A stretch of DNA of 51,898 nucleotides, taken from assembly GCA_026989395.1 (NCBI GenBank), contig JALSJK010000135.1, forward strand, positions 1 through 51,898. The letters run 5' to 3'. Every line of letters starts with the position of its first letter. Position 1 is the stretch's first letter. Position numbers and translations under genes: made by a program. The notes below the pieces were generated by a model. That model was not told the DNA's origin. It did not search any database and saw only the letters and a list, made by a program, of their open reading frames with translations. The DNA comes from Methylomonas sp. Lineage in GTDB: Bacteria; Pseudomonadota; Gammaproteobacteria; Methylococcales; Methylomonadaceae. Shown piece after piece: positions 1 to 7,681 of the stretch.

Positions 1-771
1 TTGATGGTAACGTACAATGGATTCAGTGAAACCAAAATGCAAGGGATCAAGAATTGGGTCAACTATAAAAGTATGATTGTTTTTTTGTAATATTTCAATG
101 GCTCGATCCAGGGATGCGAGGTCAGCATGCTTTTCAGGAATAACAATGGGGGTAGCCTGAACCTGATCGGCAATCCACAAAGTTGATTCATGAAGACTCA
201 GCATAAAATCTGCACCTGCCTTGCTGCCGCGTAGTAAATCATCGGCTTCCAGGGAATCAATACTGACTTTAAATCCTTCTTGCTTAAGTTCTTGAATGGT
301 TTCTTCAAGATGCGGAAATTCAGTATCAGGCAAGCAGCCAATATCAATCACATCTGCGCCATTGGATTGATAATAGTAAGCGCGTTCGATTATTTTTTCG
401 ATGCTGCTTTTGGGCGCGTCAACAATTTCAGCAAAAATTTTGACTTTATATTGGGAAAGATCTGGTTTATGAGCCTCTTCCCCGAAAAATAGCGGTAAAT
501 CCTTTAATTCATCCGGGCCACGTTCAACTGGTAGGCCAAATTTTTCAGACAATGCTTCCAGATCGCCGCGGCAACGCCCTGGAACAATGATTCGATCAGC
601 TGAAAAGGTATCTTTCAAACGTCTACCAATCATTTCAGCTGTCATCAGGGCAGCAACTTTGACACCAAGTTGATGAATAGTCCAGGAAAATTCAGGCTGC
701 ATTTTCTCAAGAATCTGGCGTAACTGTTTTTCAGCCAGTTTGCCGGTCAGAAACAGGATGTGTTCACTCAT
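1..771 (-). CDS. Dihydropteroate synthase-like protein (DUF6513 type), C-terminus cut by window edge
   Basis: An open frame of 257 codons runs from an ATG at 771 to the window edge with no stop, so the C-terminal part is missing. Residues 1-100 form a distinct N-terminal domain. From about 112 (FAEIVDAPK) the protein looks like a TIM-barrel dihydropteroate-synthase relative: GADVIDIGCLPD at 138-149 matches the DHPS G-A-D-I-I-D-x-G strand, and VSIDSLEADD at 169-178 matches the I-D-S/T strand. It is not FolP, which lies divergently at 1580. Family knowledge: such proteins occur in methanogens and in bacteria with tetrahydromethanopterin-linked C1 metabolism and are thought to act in pterin cofactor synthesis. 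The start overlaps the stop of the flavoprotein gene (ATGA), implying translational coupling. The exact reaction is unknown to me. Confidence 0.85.
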   Translation of the reverse strand, partial: MSEHILFLTGKLAEKQLRQILEKMQPEFSWTIHQLGVKVAALMTAEMIGRRLKDTFSADRIIVPGRCRGDLEALSEKFGLPVERGPDELKDLPLFFGEEAHKPDLSQYKVKIFAEIVDAPKSSIEKIIERAYYYQSNGADVIDIGCLPDTEFPHLEETIQELKQEGFKVSIDSLEADDLLRGSKAGADFMLSLHESTLWIADQVQATPIVIPEKHADLASLDRAIEILQKNNHTFIVDPILDPLHFGFTESIVRYHQ

Positions 772-1346
772 GCAGGTTTTTCACTTTTATTGCTGTGGGG
801 GAGTGCCAGTGCTTGTAATCTTTGATCAACCGCTTTGATGAGTTCCTCAACGCTTTCGACAACCTGTGTATATTCAAAACTACGTAATTTATCAGTGGCT
901 TCTAAATCCACTTTGCGGGGATAAACCATAACTTTTCCCCCTGGGGCCGTGGTTTCCATTTCTGCAGCGATATCGCAAGGATAAACAATGCTGGGAATCC
1001 GGCACTTACCAGCTTGTGAGTAAAGATTGGTTGCCAGAGAATCGGCAATGCCTAAAACACATTTCGCAACAGTGTTGGAAGTAGTTGGCGCCATTACAAA
1101 GGTGTGATAATAACCTTTGTAAAACAGCCCGACAGGTGGGGCAGAAGCAGCCTTATCGCGATAAATCGGCATATTTTCACGGAGTTTTTTTATATCAATG
1201 CCATACATTTTTAAAACTTCCTCACCTGCCTGGCTGATATAGAGATCTACATTTTCCAGGGTAAGTATATAATCCAAGCATTCTTCAATATAATGGCCTG
1301 AACCGGTAATGGCCCAAGCGAGGCGTGATTTTCCCATGTGCGTCAT
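768..1346 (-). CDS. Flavoprotein, dihydromethanopterin reductase (DmrB/AfpA)-like
   Basis: The frame encodes a protein of about 192 residues of the flavoprotein (PF02441-type) fold. It begins GKSRLAWAITGSG, the N-terminal FMN-binding strand-loop of archaeal flavoprotein AfpA and dihydromethanopterin reductase DmrB. A second flavin-loop signature, MAPTTSNTVAKCVLGIADSLATN, follows mid-protein. The frame is open to an ATG at 1418, but I choose 1346 because family members begin close to the RLAWAITGSG motif and because a TATAAT box (1366-1371) lies inside the longer version. ATG 1337 is also possible. The expected role is reduction of dihydromethanopterin to H4MPT in the C1-transfer pathway. The stop overlaps the start of the DHPS-like gene by 4 bases, so the two form an operon. 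Function is from family knowledge; the start is inference. Confidence 0.82.
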   Translation of the reverse strand: MTHMGKSRLAWAITGSGHYIEECLDYILTLENVDLYISQAGEEVLKMYGIDIKKLRENMPIYRDKAASAPPVGLFYKGYYHTFVMAPTTSNTVAKCVLGIADSLATNLYSQAGKCRIPSIVYPCDIAAEMETTAPGGKVMVYPRKVDLEATDKLRSFEYTQVVESVEELIKAVDQRLQALALPHSNKSEKPA

Positions 1347-1365
1347 CAATATTAACTGGGCTGGT

Positions 1366-1383
1366 ATTATATACTTTTCACGC
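1366..1383 (-). promoter_or_regulatory. Promoter region of the H4MPT-type genes, with 16-bp element copy 1
   Basis: On the minus strand the sequence GCGTGAAAAGTATATA (1383 to 1368) runs into TATAAT (1371 to 1366), a consensus -10 box 20 bases before the chosen ATG at 1346. No good -35 box is visible at 17 bases, which fits activator-dependent transcription. The same 16-mer recurs on the plus strand at 1518-1533 in front of folP. Confidence 0.55.
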
Positions 1384-1517
1384 CTAAGAATGTCTGTTTT
1401 GAGCGAGCAGTTTTCCATGTGGAGTTAGCTCTGAAACCATAAAAAATTCAATCCATTGGCATGATTTTACAGCAATGACCAAGGGGGAAAATGCCAGCTG
1501 AAGATGGATTTTTTTAA

Positions 1518-1535
1518 GCGTGAAAAGTATATACT
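1518..1535 (+). promoter_or_regulatory. Promoter region of folP, with 16-bp element copy 2
   Basis: GCGTGAAAAGTATATA at 1518-1533 is an exact copy of the 16-mer upstream of the divergent flavoprotein gene, in opposite orientation. It overlaps a -10-like TATACT at 1530-1535, about 45 bases before the folP ATG at 1580. The -35 region is poor, so the shared sequence may be an activator or operator site rather than a plain promoter. Confidence 0.5.
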
Positions 1536-1579
1536 AATGATCTATTTTTAAAATTACAGCTTTGCTGCGAGGCGTGGGT

Positions 1580-2413
1580 ATGTTTAAAAAATTAGAGAAG
1601 CCAATGATTATGGGTATTTTAAATGCCACACCAGACAGTTTTTCTGATGGGGGGCAATTTACTGGCGTTGGTGCTGCAATTAGACAAGCTGTATCCATGA
1701 TTGAAGAAGGCGCAGATATTATTGATATTGGCGGCGAATCGACACAGCCCGGATCTGAACCGGTTTCCGTTAACGAACAAATCAGAAGGGTAGTGCCGGT
1801 AATTGAAGCGATACGGGAAAATATTTCAGTTGAAATACCAATCAGCATTGATACCACCCAAAGTACAGTTGCCTTGGCCGCACTTGATGCGGGCGCAAAT
1901 ATAATTAATGATGTTTCGGCAGGTCGCGATGATCAAGCAATTTTTACGCTGGCAGCGGAACGGGATGTGCCAATTATCTTGATGCATATGCAGGGACAAC
2001 CCAAGAATATGCAGGACAAACCTTTCTATAATGAAGTCATTGATGAAGTATTGGTGTTTCTTGAGCAGCGAATTCAGGCCGCATTAAAAGCTGGCGTTCA
2101 AAAATCGAATATTGCCATCGATCCCGGCATTGGTTTTGGCAAACGCAAACAGGATAATTTTGACTTGCTTGCTGGTCTGCAGCGATTTGTTGACACTGAT
2201 TTTCCAGTGTTGCTCGGCACCAGCCGTAAAGGATTTCTGGGTAAAATCTGTGATATTTCAGACCCAACAAAACTGGTAACAGCAACGGCAGTAACCACTG
2301 CGTTAGCTGTTATGAATGGTGTGCAAATGTTTCGGGTTCATGATGTAAAGGAAAATCGTCAGGCTGCGGATATCGCCTGGACGATCAAGCAGTCACAACA
2401 GCAAATTGAATGA
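1580..2413 (+). CDS. folP: Dihydropteroate synthase
   Basis: This 277-residue protein joins 4-aminobenzoate to 6-hydroxymethyl-dihydropterin pyrophosphate in cytosolic folate synthesis. Near the N-terminus MGILNATPDSFSDGG is the first DHPS signature, followed by GADIIDIGGESTQPGS (second signature, pterin/pyrophosphate loop), SIDTTQSTV, DPGIGFGKR, GTSRKGFLGK with the conserved Ser-Arg-Lys, and a C-terminal RVHDV. Length matches E. coli FolP (about 280). The frame also opens from a TTG at 1562, but ATG 1580 has a GAGG ribosome-binding sequence at 1569-1572 and gives the usual N-terminus. It is divergent from a DHPS-like H4MPT gene with which it shares a 16-bp upstream element. Its 3' end overlaps the next gene by 8 bases. 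Confidence 0.96.
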   Translation: MFKKLEKPMIMGILNATPDSFSDGGQFTGVGAAIRQAVSMIEEGADIIDIGGESTQPGSEPVSVNEQIRRVVPVIEAIRENISVEIPISIDTTQSTVALAALDAGANIINDVSAGRDDQAIFTLAAERDVPIILMHMQGQPKNMQDKPFYNEVIDEVLVFLEQRIQAALKAGVQKSNIAIDPGIGFGKRKQDNFDLLAGLQRFVDTDFPVLLGTSRKGFLGKICDISDPTKLVTATAVTTALAVMNGVQMFRVHDVKENRQAADIAWTIKQSQQQIE

Positions 2414-3329
2414 AATTAACTTGCTAGCCGCACTGGAAAAGTTTGAGCAGCAACTACAGCCTTCTTTGCTCACCAGAGTTTGTGATCCTTTTCTACAGCA
2501 ACGCAAAATTGAACTGTGGATAAAGCGTGATGATCTATTGCACCCCATTATTTCAGGAAATAAGTGGCGTAAGTTGAAGTTTGTTTTACAACATACTCTA
2601 TTAAATGAAAAGAATTCGATTGTCACTATGGGGGGGCAGTTTTCTAACCATCTTCATGCATTAGCTTATATAGGCAAGGTTTTGGATATTTCTACATCTG
2701 CTTTTGTTCGAGGTGAAAGACCGGAATCGTTAAGCCCAACACTCAAAGATTGTCATGAATGGGGTATGCAACTGAAATTTATTGCTCGTTCAGCATACCG
2801 GGAATTAAGAGATGTTCGCAAATTACCAATGCAACAAATTAACGAATATTGGCTGCCTGAAGGTGGAGCGGTAAAATATGCCTTGCAGGGTGTTGCAAAA
2901 ATTATTGAAGAGATTGATATTTCCTATGATGTGTTATGTGTTCCTTGTGGAACGGCTACAACTTTGGCGGGCTTGGTTGCCACCGCTCCGGATCAAAAAA
3001 TCGTAGTGGGCTTTGCCGCATTAAAAGGGCGTGGATTTTTGGAGCAAAATGTTGATCAATTGCTAGCTGGAAATATTATGTCCAATTGTTCTTGGGTAAT
3101 TAACCATGATTATTATTTTGGCGGATTTGCTAAAACTCGACCTGAGCTAATAAATTTCATCAGTTTTTTTCAACAACAAACTGGAATCGAACTGGAACCC
3201 GTTTATACTGGAAAAATGCTTTATGGTATTTACGATTTAGTCAAACAGGGATTCTTCAAAACAGGACAACGAATTATTGCGATCCATACGGGAGGACTGC
3301 AAGGGAACAGAGGGTTTGTAAATGGATAG
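2406..3329 (+). CDS. PLP-dependent enzyme, ACC deaminase/D-cysteine desulfhydrase family
   Basis: A protein of 307 residues with the tryptophan-synthase-beta fold. The sequence LWIKRDDLLHPIISGNKWRKL (residues about 35-55) contains the conserved S-G-N-K-x-R-K motif with the PLP lysine, and TMGGQFSNH is the substrate/PLP loop with Ser-Asn-His. PCGTATTLAGLV is the glycine-rich phosphate loop, and IHTGGLQGN near the end is also typical. Family members deaminate 1-aminocyclopropane-1-carboxylate or D-cysteine; I cannot tell which substrate applies. The start is a TTG at 2406 inside folP; another TTG at 2421 is possible. Overlaps with both neighbours place it in one transcript with folP and the methyltransferase. 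Confidence 0.88.
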   Translation: MNEINLLAALEKFEQQLQPSLLTRVCDPFLQQRKIELWIKRDDLLHPIISGNKWRKLKFVLQHTLLNEKNSIVTMGGQFSNHLHALAYIGKVLDISTSAFVRGERPESLSPTLKDCHEWGMQLKFIARSAYRELRDVRKLPMQQINEYWLPEGGAVKYALQGVAKIIEEIDISYDVLCVPCGTATTLAGLVATAPDQKIVVGFAALKGRGFLEQNVDQLLAGNIMSNCSWVINHDYYFGGFAKTRPELINFISFFQQQTGIELEPVYTGKMLYGIYDLVKQGFFKTGQRIIAIHTGGLQGNRGFVNG

Positions 3330-3975
3330 AAAACTTGAACCTGAACTTATGGAAGACTGGAAGCAGGTTCAGGCTTATGCCGAAGCGGATTTTTCTGAGC
3401 CTCATCATAATTTTGTAACACGAATATGTGAACATATCGGGTTTGATTTTTCTGGCAAAGCTTTGGACTTGGGATGTGGGCCTGGAAACATTAGTTTTCA
3501 ATTTGCAAAAACATTTCCAAGATGCCAAATTGACGCGCTGGATGGTTCCAAGCCGATGCTTGATTATGGAAAAAATACCTGCCCAAATGCTTTGATTAAG
3601 CAAATTAACTTTATTCATGCAAAATTACCATTATCAAAACCTCCAGCGATTTATGATCTAATTTTCAGTAATAGTTTGCTGCATCATTTACCCGACCCGC
3701 AAGTGCTTTGGCAAACGATAAAACAATGTGCTGGAAAGGATGGCAGTGTTATTGTGATGGATCTATTGAGACCAATGGATGAAAAAATAGCGCTACAACT
3801 AGTCGAACAATATGCAAATAATGAACCGGATATTCTTAAGCATGATTTTTATCATTCCTTGCTGGCTGCCTTTACACTGGATGAAATTAATTTGCAATTT
3901 GCTGAAGCGGAGTTAACTTTAAATATCCAACAAGTGAGTGATCGACACGTTTTAATTAAAGGAAGAGTAACTTGA
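3322..3975 (+). CDS. Class I SAM-dependent methyltransferase
   Basis: A soluble protein of 217 residues. ALDLGCGPGNISFQF at about residues 48-62 is motif I of the Rossmann-fold methyltransferases (SAM binding), DALDGSKPMLDYG is motif II with the acidic residue for ribose binding, and DLIFSNSLLHHLPDP is the motif IV/post-I segment. The ATG at 3322 follows an AGAGGG ribosome-binding sequence (3309-3314) and overlaps the preceding PLP gene by 8 bases. The stop overlaps the ppk1 start by 4 bases. The substrate cannot be predicted from sequence. Tight packing between a PLP enzyme and polyphosphate kinase suggests co-transcription but not necessarily a shared pathway. Confidence 0.85.
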   Translation: MDRKLEPELMEDWKQVQAYAEADFSEPHHNFVTRICEHIGFDFSGKALDLGCGPGNISFQFAKTFPRCQIDALDGSKPMLDYGKNTCPNALIKQINFIHAKLPLSKPPAIYDLIFSNSLLHHLPDPQVLWQTIKQCAGKDGSVIVMDLLRPMDEKIALQLVEQYANNEPDILKHDFYHSLLAAFTLDEINLQFAEAELTLNIQQVSDRHVLIKGRVT

Positions 3976-6056
3976 AAGACAATATGAATGAAGACAATGA
4001 ATTGTTTAAGCCGGAATATTATCTCAACCGCGAGGCCAGCTTATTAGAGTTTAATTTGCGGGTTTTGGCACAAGCGGAAATAGAATCGATTCCACTGCTA
4101 GAAAGACTAAATTATCTGTGCATTTCCAGTTCAAATCTGGATGAGTTTTATGAGGTTCGGGTGGCTAGTGTATTACAGATGGCCAAAATGGATCCAGATT
4201 CGGTCAGTATTGATGGGCTAAAACCTGCTGAACAGTTGTCTTTGATTTCGAGAAAAGCCAATGTATTGGTGGAAAATCAATACCGAATACTCAATGAAGT
4301 ATTGCTACCTGCGCTGGAAACTGAAAATATCCGTTTCATTAGGCGTAGAGACTGGACAGACTCACAACGCTCCTGGTTACAGCAATATTTTTATGAGGCT
4401 TTAATGCCGATTTTAACCCCTGTTGGCCTGGACTCAGCGCATCCTTTCCCGCGAATATTAAATAAAAGTTTAACTTTTATTATTTCTTTAACCGGCAAGG
4501 ATGCTTTTGGTCGTAACAGTGGCAGAGCAATTTTACAAGCTCCCCGGGCATTACCCAGAATTATTCAACTGCCGGAAGATTTAACTGATTGCGGACCGCA
4601 TGATTTTGTTTTTTTATCATCAATTATTCACGAATTTGTTGATGAATTATTTACGGGTATGACAGTAAAAGGCTGTTACCAATTTCGTGTTACTCGTAAC
4701 AGTGATTTATTTGTGGATGATGAAGCCATTGATGATTTACTGGATGCCCTCGAGGGAAAGCTCGCTATGCGTAATTATGGTGATGAAGTCAGATTGGAAA
4801 TTGATGCCAATTGTCCTGAAGATACCACTGAATTTTTGCGATCCTTGTTTGCTATGAACAAGGAACGGGTTTTTAGAGTTAATGGTCCGGTAAATTTGAA
4901 TCGATTGCAGGCAATATATAGTTTAATTGACCGTCCTGATTTGAAATTCCAACCTTTTAAGCCCTCGATACCATCAATTCTTGCTAAAAACAAAAATATC
5001 TTTGATGCTATCAAAAAGCAGGATATTTTATTGCATCACCCTTTTGAATCCTTCACGCCAGTCATAGAATTTGTGCGTCAGGCAGCAGTGGATCCAAATG
5101 TTTTGGCGATTAAACAAACCCTGTATCGGACCGGAACTGATTCAGCCATTGTTGCGGCTTTGGTAAAAGCAGCCCGCGAAGGTAAAGAAGTTACGGTGGT
5201 TATTGAACTGCGCGCTCGTTTTGATGAGCAGGCAAATATTGATTTGGCTGAGCGTTTGCAAGATGCTGCTGTTCATGTGGTTTATGGTGTAGTGGGTTAT
5301 AAAACCCATGCAAAAATGTGTCTGGTACTGCGCAAAGAGGGCAAGAAATTACGAAATTACATCCATTTGGGAACCGGAAATTATCATTCTAAAACTGCCC
5401 GGCTCTATACTGATTACGGTCTTTTTTCTTGTAATAAGGAATTGGGTGAGGATGTTCGAAAAATCTTTGTTCAGTTAACGAGTTTGGGAAAGGTCACTCG
5501 TTTGAATAAACTTCTGCAATCACCTTTTACTTTACATAAAGGGCTAATCGAAAAAATTGAAAGAGAAGCTAAAAACGCCAAACTTGGAAAACCTGCTCGA
5601 ATTATTATCAAAGTAAATGCAATCGTTGAAGACCAAACAATTCAGGCGTTGTACCGGGCATCGCAAGCAGGAGTTGAAATAAAATTGATAGTTCGAGGAA
5701 TTTGTTGCTTAAAACCTGAAATACCTGGGGTATCAGAAAAAATTGAAGTACGTTCCATTATTGGACGATTTCTCGAACATACGAGAGTTTATGTTTTTGA
5801 AAATGATGGTAATCCAGAAATTTATTGTGCGAGTGCAGATTTAATGAATCGAAATATGTTTAGTCGTGTAGAAACATGTTTTCCTATCGAAAACCCCAAG
5901 CTCCGTGAACGGATTATGTATGATCTGGACTGTTATCTTAAAGACGACTCCCAAGCCTGGATATTACAAAATGATGGTAGTTATCAGCAAATGCAGCCAA
6001 AGGGAGAAAAGCCTTTTCAGGCTCAAATGGTGCTATTGTCAGAAATGACCAGGTAA
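3972..6056 (+). CDS. ppk1: Polyphosphate kinase 1
   Basis: A protein of 694 residues, the usual PPK1 length, that reversibly polymerises the gamma-phosphate of ATP into polyphosphate. The N-terminal helical domain starts at YYLNREASLLEFNLRVL, with CISSSNLDEFYEVRV. The phospholipase-D-like catalytic domains follow: VGYKTHAKMCLVLR carries the histidine expected to be phosphorylated, IHLGTGNYHSKTARLYTD is the next signature, and FLEHTRVYVFENDG with SADLMNRN is the second HKD-like region. A TTG start at 3972 has GGAAGAG directly upstream and overlaps the previous stop; ATG 3984 is the alternative. The gene ends the plus-strand folP run, followed at once by a terminator. Confidence 0.96.
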   Translation: MKDNMNEDNELFKPEYYLNREASLLEFNLRVLAQAEIESIPLLERLNYLCISSSNLDEFYEVRVASVLQMAKMDPDSVSIDGLKPAEQLSLISRKANVLVENQYRILNEVLLPALETENIRFIRRRDWTDSQRSWLQQYFYEALMPILTPVGLDSAHPFPRILNKSLTFIISLTGKDAFGRNSGRAILQAPRALPRIIQLPEDLTDCGPHDFVFLSSIIHEFVDELFTGMTVKGCYQFRVTRNSDLFVDDEAIDDLLDALEGKLAMRNYGDEVRLEIDANCPEDTTEFLRSLFAMNKERVFRVNGPVNLNRLQAIYSLIDRPDLKFQPFKPSIPSILAKNKNIFDAIKKQDILLHHPFESFTPVIEFVRQAAVDPNVLAIKQTLYRTGTDSAIVAALVKAAREGKEVTVVIELRARFDEQANIDLAERLQDAAVHVVYGVVGYKTHAKMCLVLRKEGKKLRNYIHLGTGNYHSKTARLYTDYGLFSCNKELGEDVRKIFVQLTSLGKVTRLNKLLQSPFTLHKGLIEKIEREAKNAKLGKPARIIIKVNAIVEDQTIQALYRASQAGVEIKLIVRGICCLKPEIPGVSEKIEVRSIIGRFLEHTRVYVFENDGNPEIYCASADLMNRNMFSRVETCFPIENPKLRERIMYDLDCYLKDDSQAWILQNDGSYQQMQPKGEKPFQAQMVLLSEMTR

Positions 6057-6095
6057 AAAACAAGAACTTCCATAACCGAAAGAAGCTCTTGTTTT
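6057..6095. terminator. Bidirectional intrinsic terminator
   Basis: AAAACAAGAACTTC (6057-6070) pairs with GAAGCTCTTGTTTT (6082-6095) around an 11-base loop, with one A-C mismatch. The stem is flanked by A-runs on the left and T-runs on the right, so it can stop both ppk1 (plus) and the convergent sensor gene (minus). Confidence 0.8.
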
Positions 6096-6103
6096 ACTGA
6101 AAA

Positions 6104-6595
6104 TCAAGCGAGTTCTTTATCTATATTGTGGGCCTTTAAACCCCAGCCCAGTAAATTAACGATACGTTTATTTCCTTCTCGAAGCCTCGGTAATAAAGCT
6201 GTCATCCAGCTTTGAACAATCAAGTAGCCGATTTCTGGGTGTTTTTCAAAGAAAAATTTTAGTTTGGTGACATCAACAATGGCTAATTTACACGCGGAGA
6301 GGGTTTTGACTGTTGCACAATGTGGATGATCATCGAAAAAACAAAAATGCCCAAACTCTTCTCCTTCCTTAAGTTTATATAATCCCGGAGAAATACGTTT
6401 CCTATCAGATATTTCTATATCGCCAGACACCATTAGACAACCTTCTAAAACAACGAAAATTTGCTGATGCGATTCTCCTTCTACAATGACTGTTTGATTA
6501 GCGGATAAATGTTTAATTTTCCAGTGAATATTTTCTTTAAACTCATTATGACTGAGTAAGCTTTTTAATGTTTGGTATTGTTGTTGATTTGACAT
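6104..6595 (-). CDS. Cyclic-nucleotide-binding-domain protein without an output domain
   Basis: A protein of 163 residues with a single CAP/CRP-like beta-roll: VIVEGESHQQIFVVLEGCLMV at 36-56, then KEGEEFGHFCFFDDHPHCATV at 76-96. No helix-turn-helix or kinase domain follows; the last 50 residues are short helices. In CRP the phosphate cassette contains an arginine that binds the cyclic phosphate. Here the aligned position appears to be His92, so ordinary cAMP binding is doubtful. It may be a stand-alone sensor or protein-interaction module. It is monocistronic, convergent with ppk1, with no strong ribosome-binding sequence before ATG 6595. The 195 bases upstream (6596-6790) contain nothing I can name. 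Confidence 0.75.
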   Translation of the reverse strand: MSNQQQYQTLKSLLSHNEFKENIHWKIKHLSANQTVIVEGESHQQIFVVLEGCLMVSGDIEISDRKRISPGLYKLKEGEEFGHFCFFDDHPHCATVKTLSACKLAIVDVTKLKFFFEKHPEIGYLIVQSWMTALLPRLREGNKRIVNLLGWGLKAHNIDKELA

Positions 6596-6790
6596 AAAAA
6601 AAGAATTTGAAGAAATATCACTGAGTATAGTTTAGTCATGTAATCAGAGGTGTGAAATAATAAACATTATCGGCAAAAGCTAAATTTCTAAATGCGAGTA
6701 AGCGAAGTATAGGTATAGCTATTTCTATGGCTTGTGGTAATGCACCTCACCGAAATCTTTGATTGTATGCCGAAGCAACAGACTATTAAT

Positions 6791-7672
6791 TCAACAAATT
6801 TTTTTGATTGCTTCGGCCAGCAATTCATCGAGATACATAATTGTCGTTGGGTGAGTGATGCTATCAGTACTCCAAATAGCTTTTATCCCAGATTGCCTCA
6901 GTAATTGCTCTGCATCATTGAAAAATAACGGGTGTGTTACGACTGCAAAAATATCAGTGGCTCCTTGAGAGCGTAGCAGCTTGGTCGTTTCTGAAATTGT
7001 TCTTCCTGTACTCGCCATGTCGTCTACAATAACAATTGTTTGGTTTTGAAAATCGGTTTTCGGGAGGCTTATCTTCACTTGTTTATCGCCTTGACGAATT
7101 TTGCTCGCAATACCATAATCAAAGCCGATTTTCTCAGCAAGACTGGCAACCCACTGTTTTGATTCACTATCCGGCCCTATAAGAATAGCATGATCAAATT
7201 TTTTCTGGAGCAGGGCGGTAATAACTGGACGGGCAGATAAAGCAATCGCATTTTTCATCGGAAAAGCTTCATCTAACGATGAAATACGATGCAAGTGGGG
7301 ATCAACAGTTATCAAATCATCAAATAAATCAGCAAACCATTTGCCAATAATTTGCTGACTTATAGCTTCACCCGGATGGTTTTCAATATCCTGCCGCATA
7401 TAACACAAATAGGGCGCAATGAGTGTAATGCGCTTGGCTCCTAATCTTCGGGCAGTTTTTGCCGCAAATAGTAATTCCACCAGTTTTTCATTTGGTTGAT
7501 TAAGACTTCGAACAAATAGAACATGTTCTGGAATATCTGTAGGGAGTCTTACCAGGCTTTCCTGATCAGGAAAATGGTGGATTGAAATCTCTTTTAATTT
7601 TACTTCAAGGCGAGCAGCCAGCCGTTTGGCCTGCGGTAAATAATCTGGAAAAGCGAGTATTAACATTTTCAA
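6791..7672 (-). CDS. Ribose-phosphate pyrophosphokinase-like protein
   Basis: A protein of 293 residues of the PRPP synthetase family, shorter than E. coli Prs (315) and closer to archaeal forms. FPDQESLVRLP corresponds to the ATP/PRPP flag region, APYLCYMRQDIENHPGEAIS to the conserved A-P-Y-x-x-Y-x-R-Q-D segment, DPHLHRI to the pyrophosphate region, and IVIVDDMASTGRTISE to the phosphoribosyl-binding loop with two acidic residues. Family knowledge: ATP + ribose-5-phosphate gives PRPP + AMP. Only 9 bases separate it from the AMP-phosphorylase-like gene, so both are likely on one transcript. That context suggests a role in ribose-phosphate recycling, with possibly altered substrate use; this is inference. 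Confidence 0.88.
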   Translation of the reverse strand: MKMLILAFPDYLPQAKRLAARLEVKLKEISIHHFPDQESLVRLPTDIPEHVLFVRSLNQPNEKLVELLFAAKTARRLGAKRITLIAPYLCYMRQDIENHPGEAISQQIIGKWFADLFDDLITVDPHLHRISSLDEAFPMKNAIALSARPVITALLQKKFDHAILIGPDSESKQWVASLAEKIGFDYGIASKIRQGDKQVKISLPKTDFQNQTIVIVDDMASTGRTISETTKLLRSQGATDIFAVVTHPLFFNDAEQLLRQSGIKAIWSTDSITHPTTIMYLDELLAEAIKKIC

Positions 7673-7681
7673 TATCCAAGA

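Noticed and set aside
280-492. A 70-codon plus-strand frame near the left edge
   Set aside because: It is antisense to the DHPS-like gene, whose frame is open across the whole 771 bases with clear motifs.
1347-1418. Upstream extension of the flavoprotein gene to ATG 1418
   Set aside because: It adds residues not expected in the family and contains the TATAAT promoter box.
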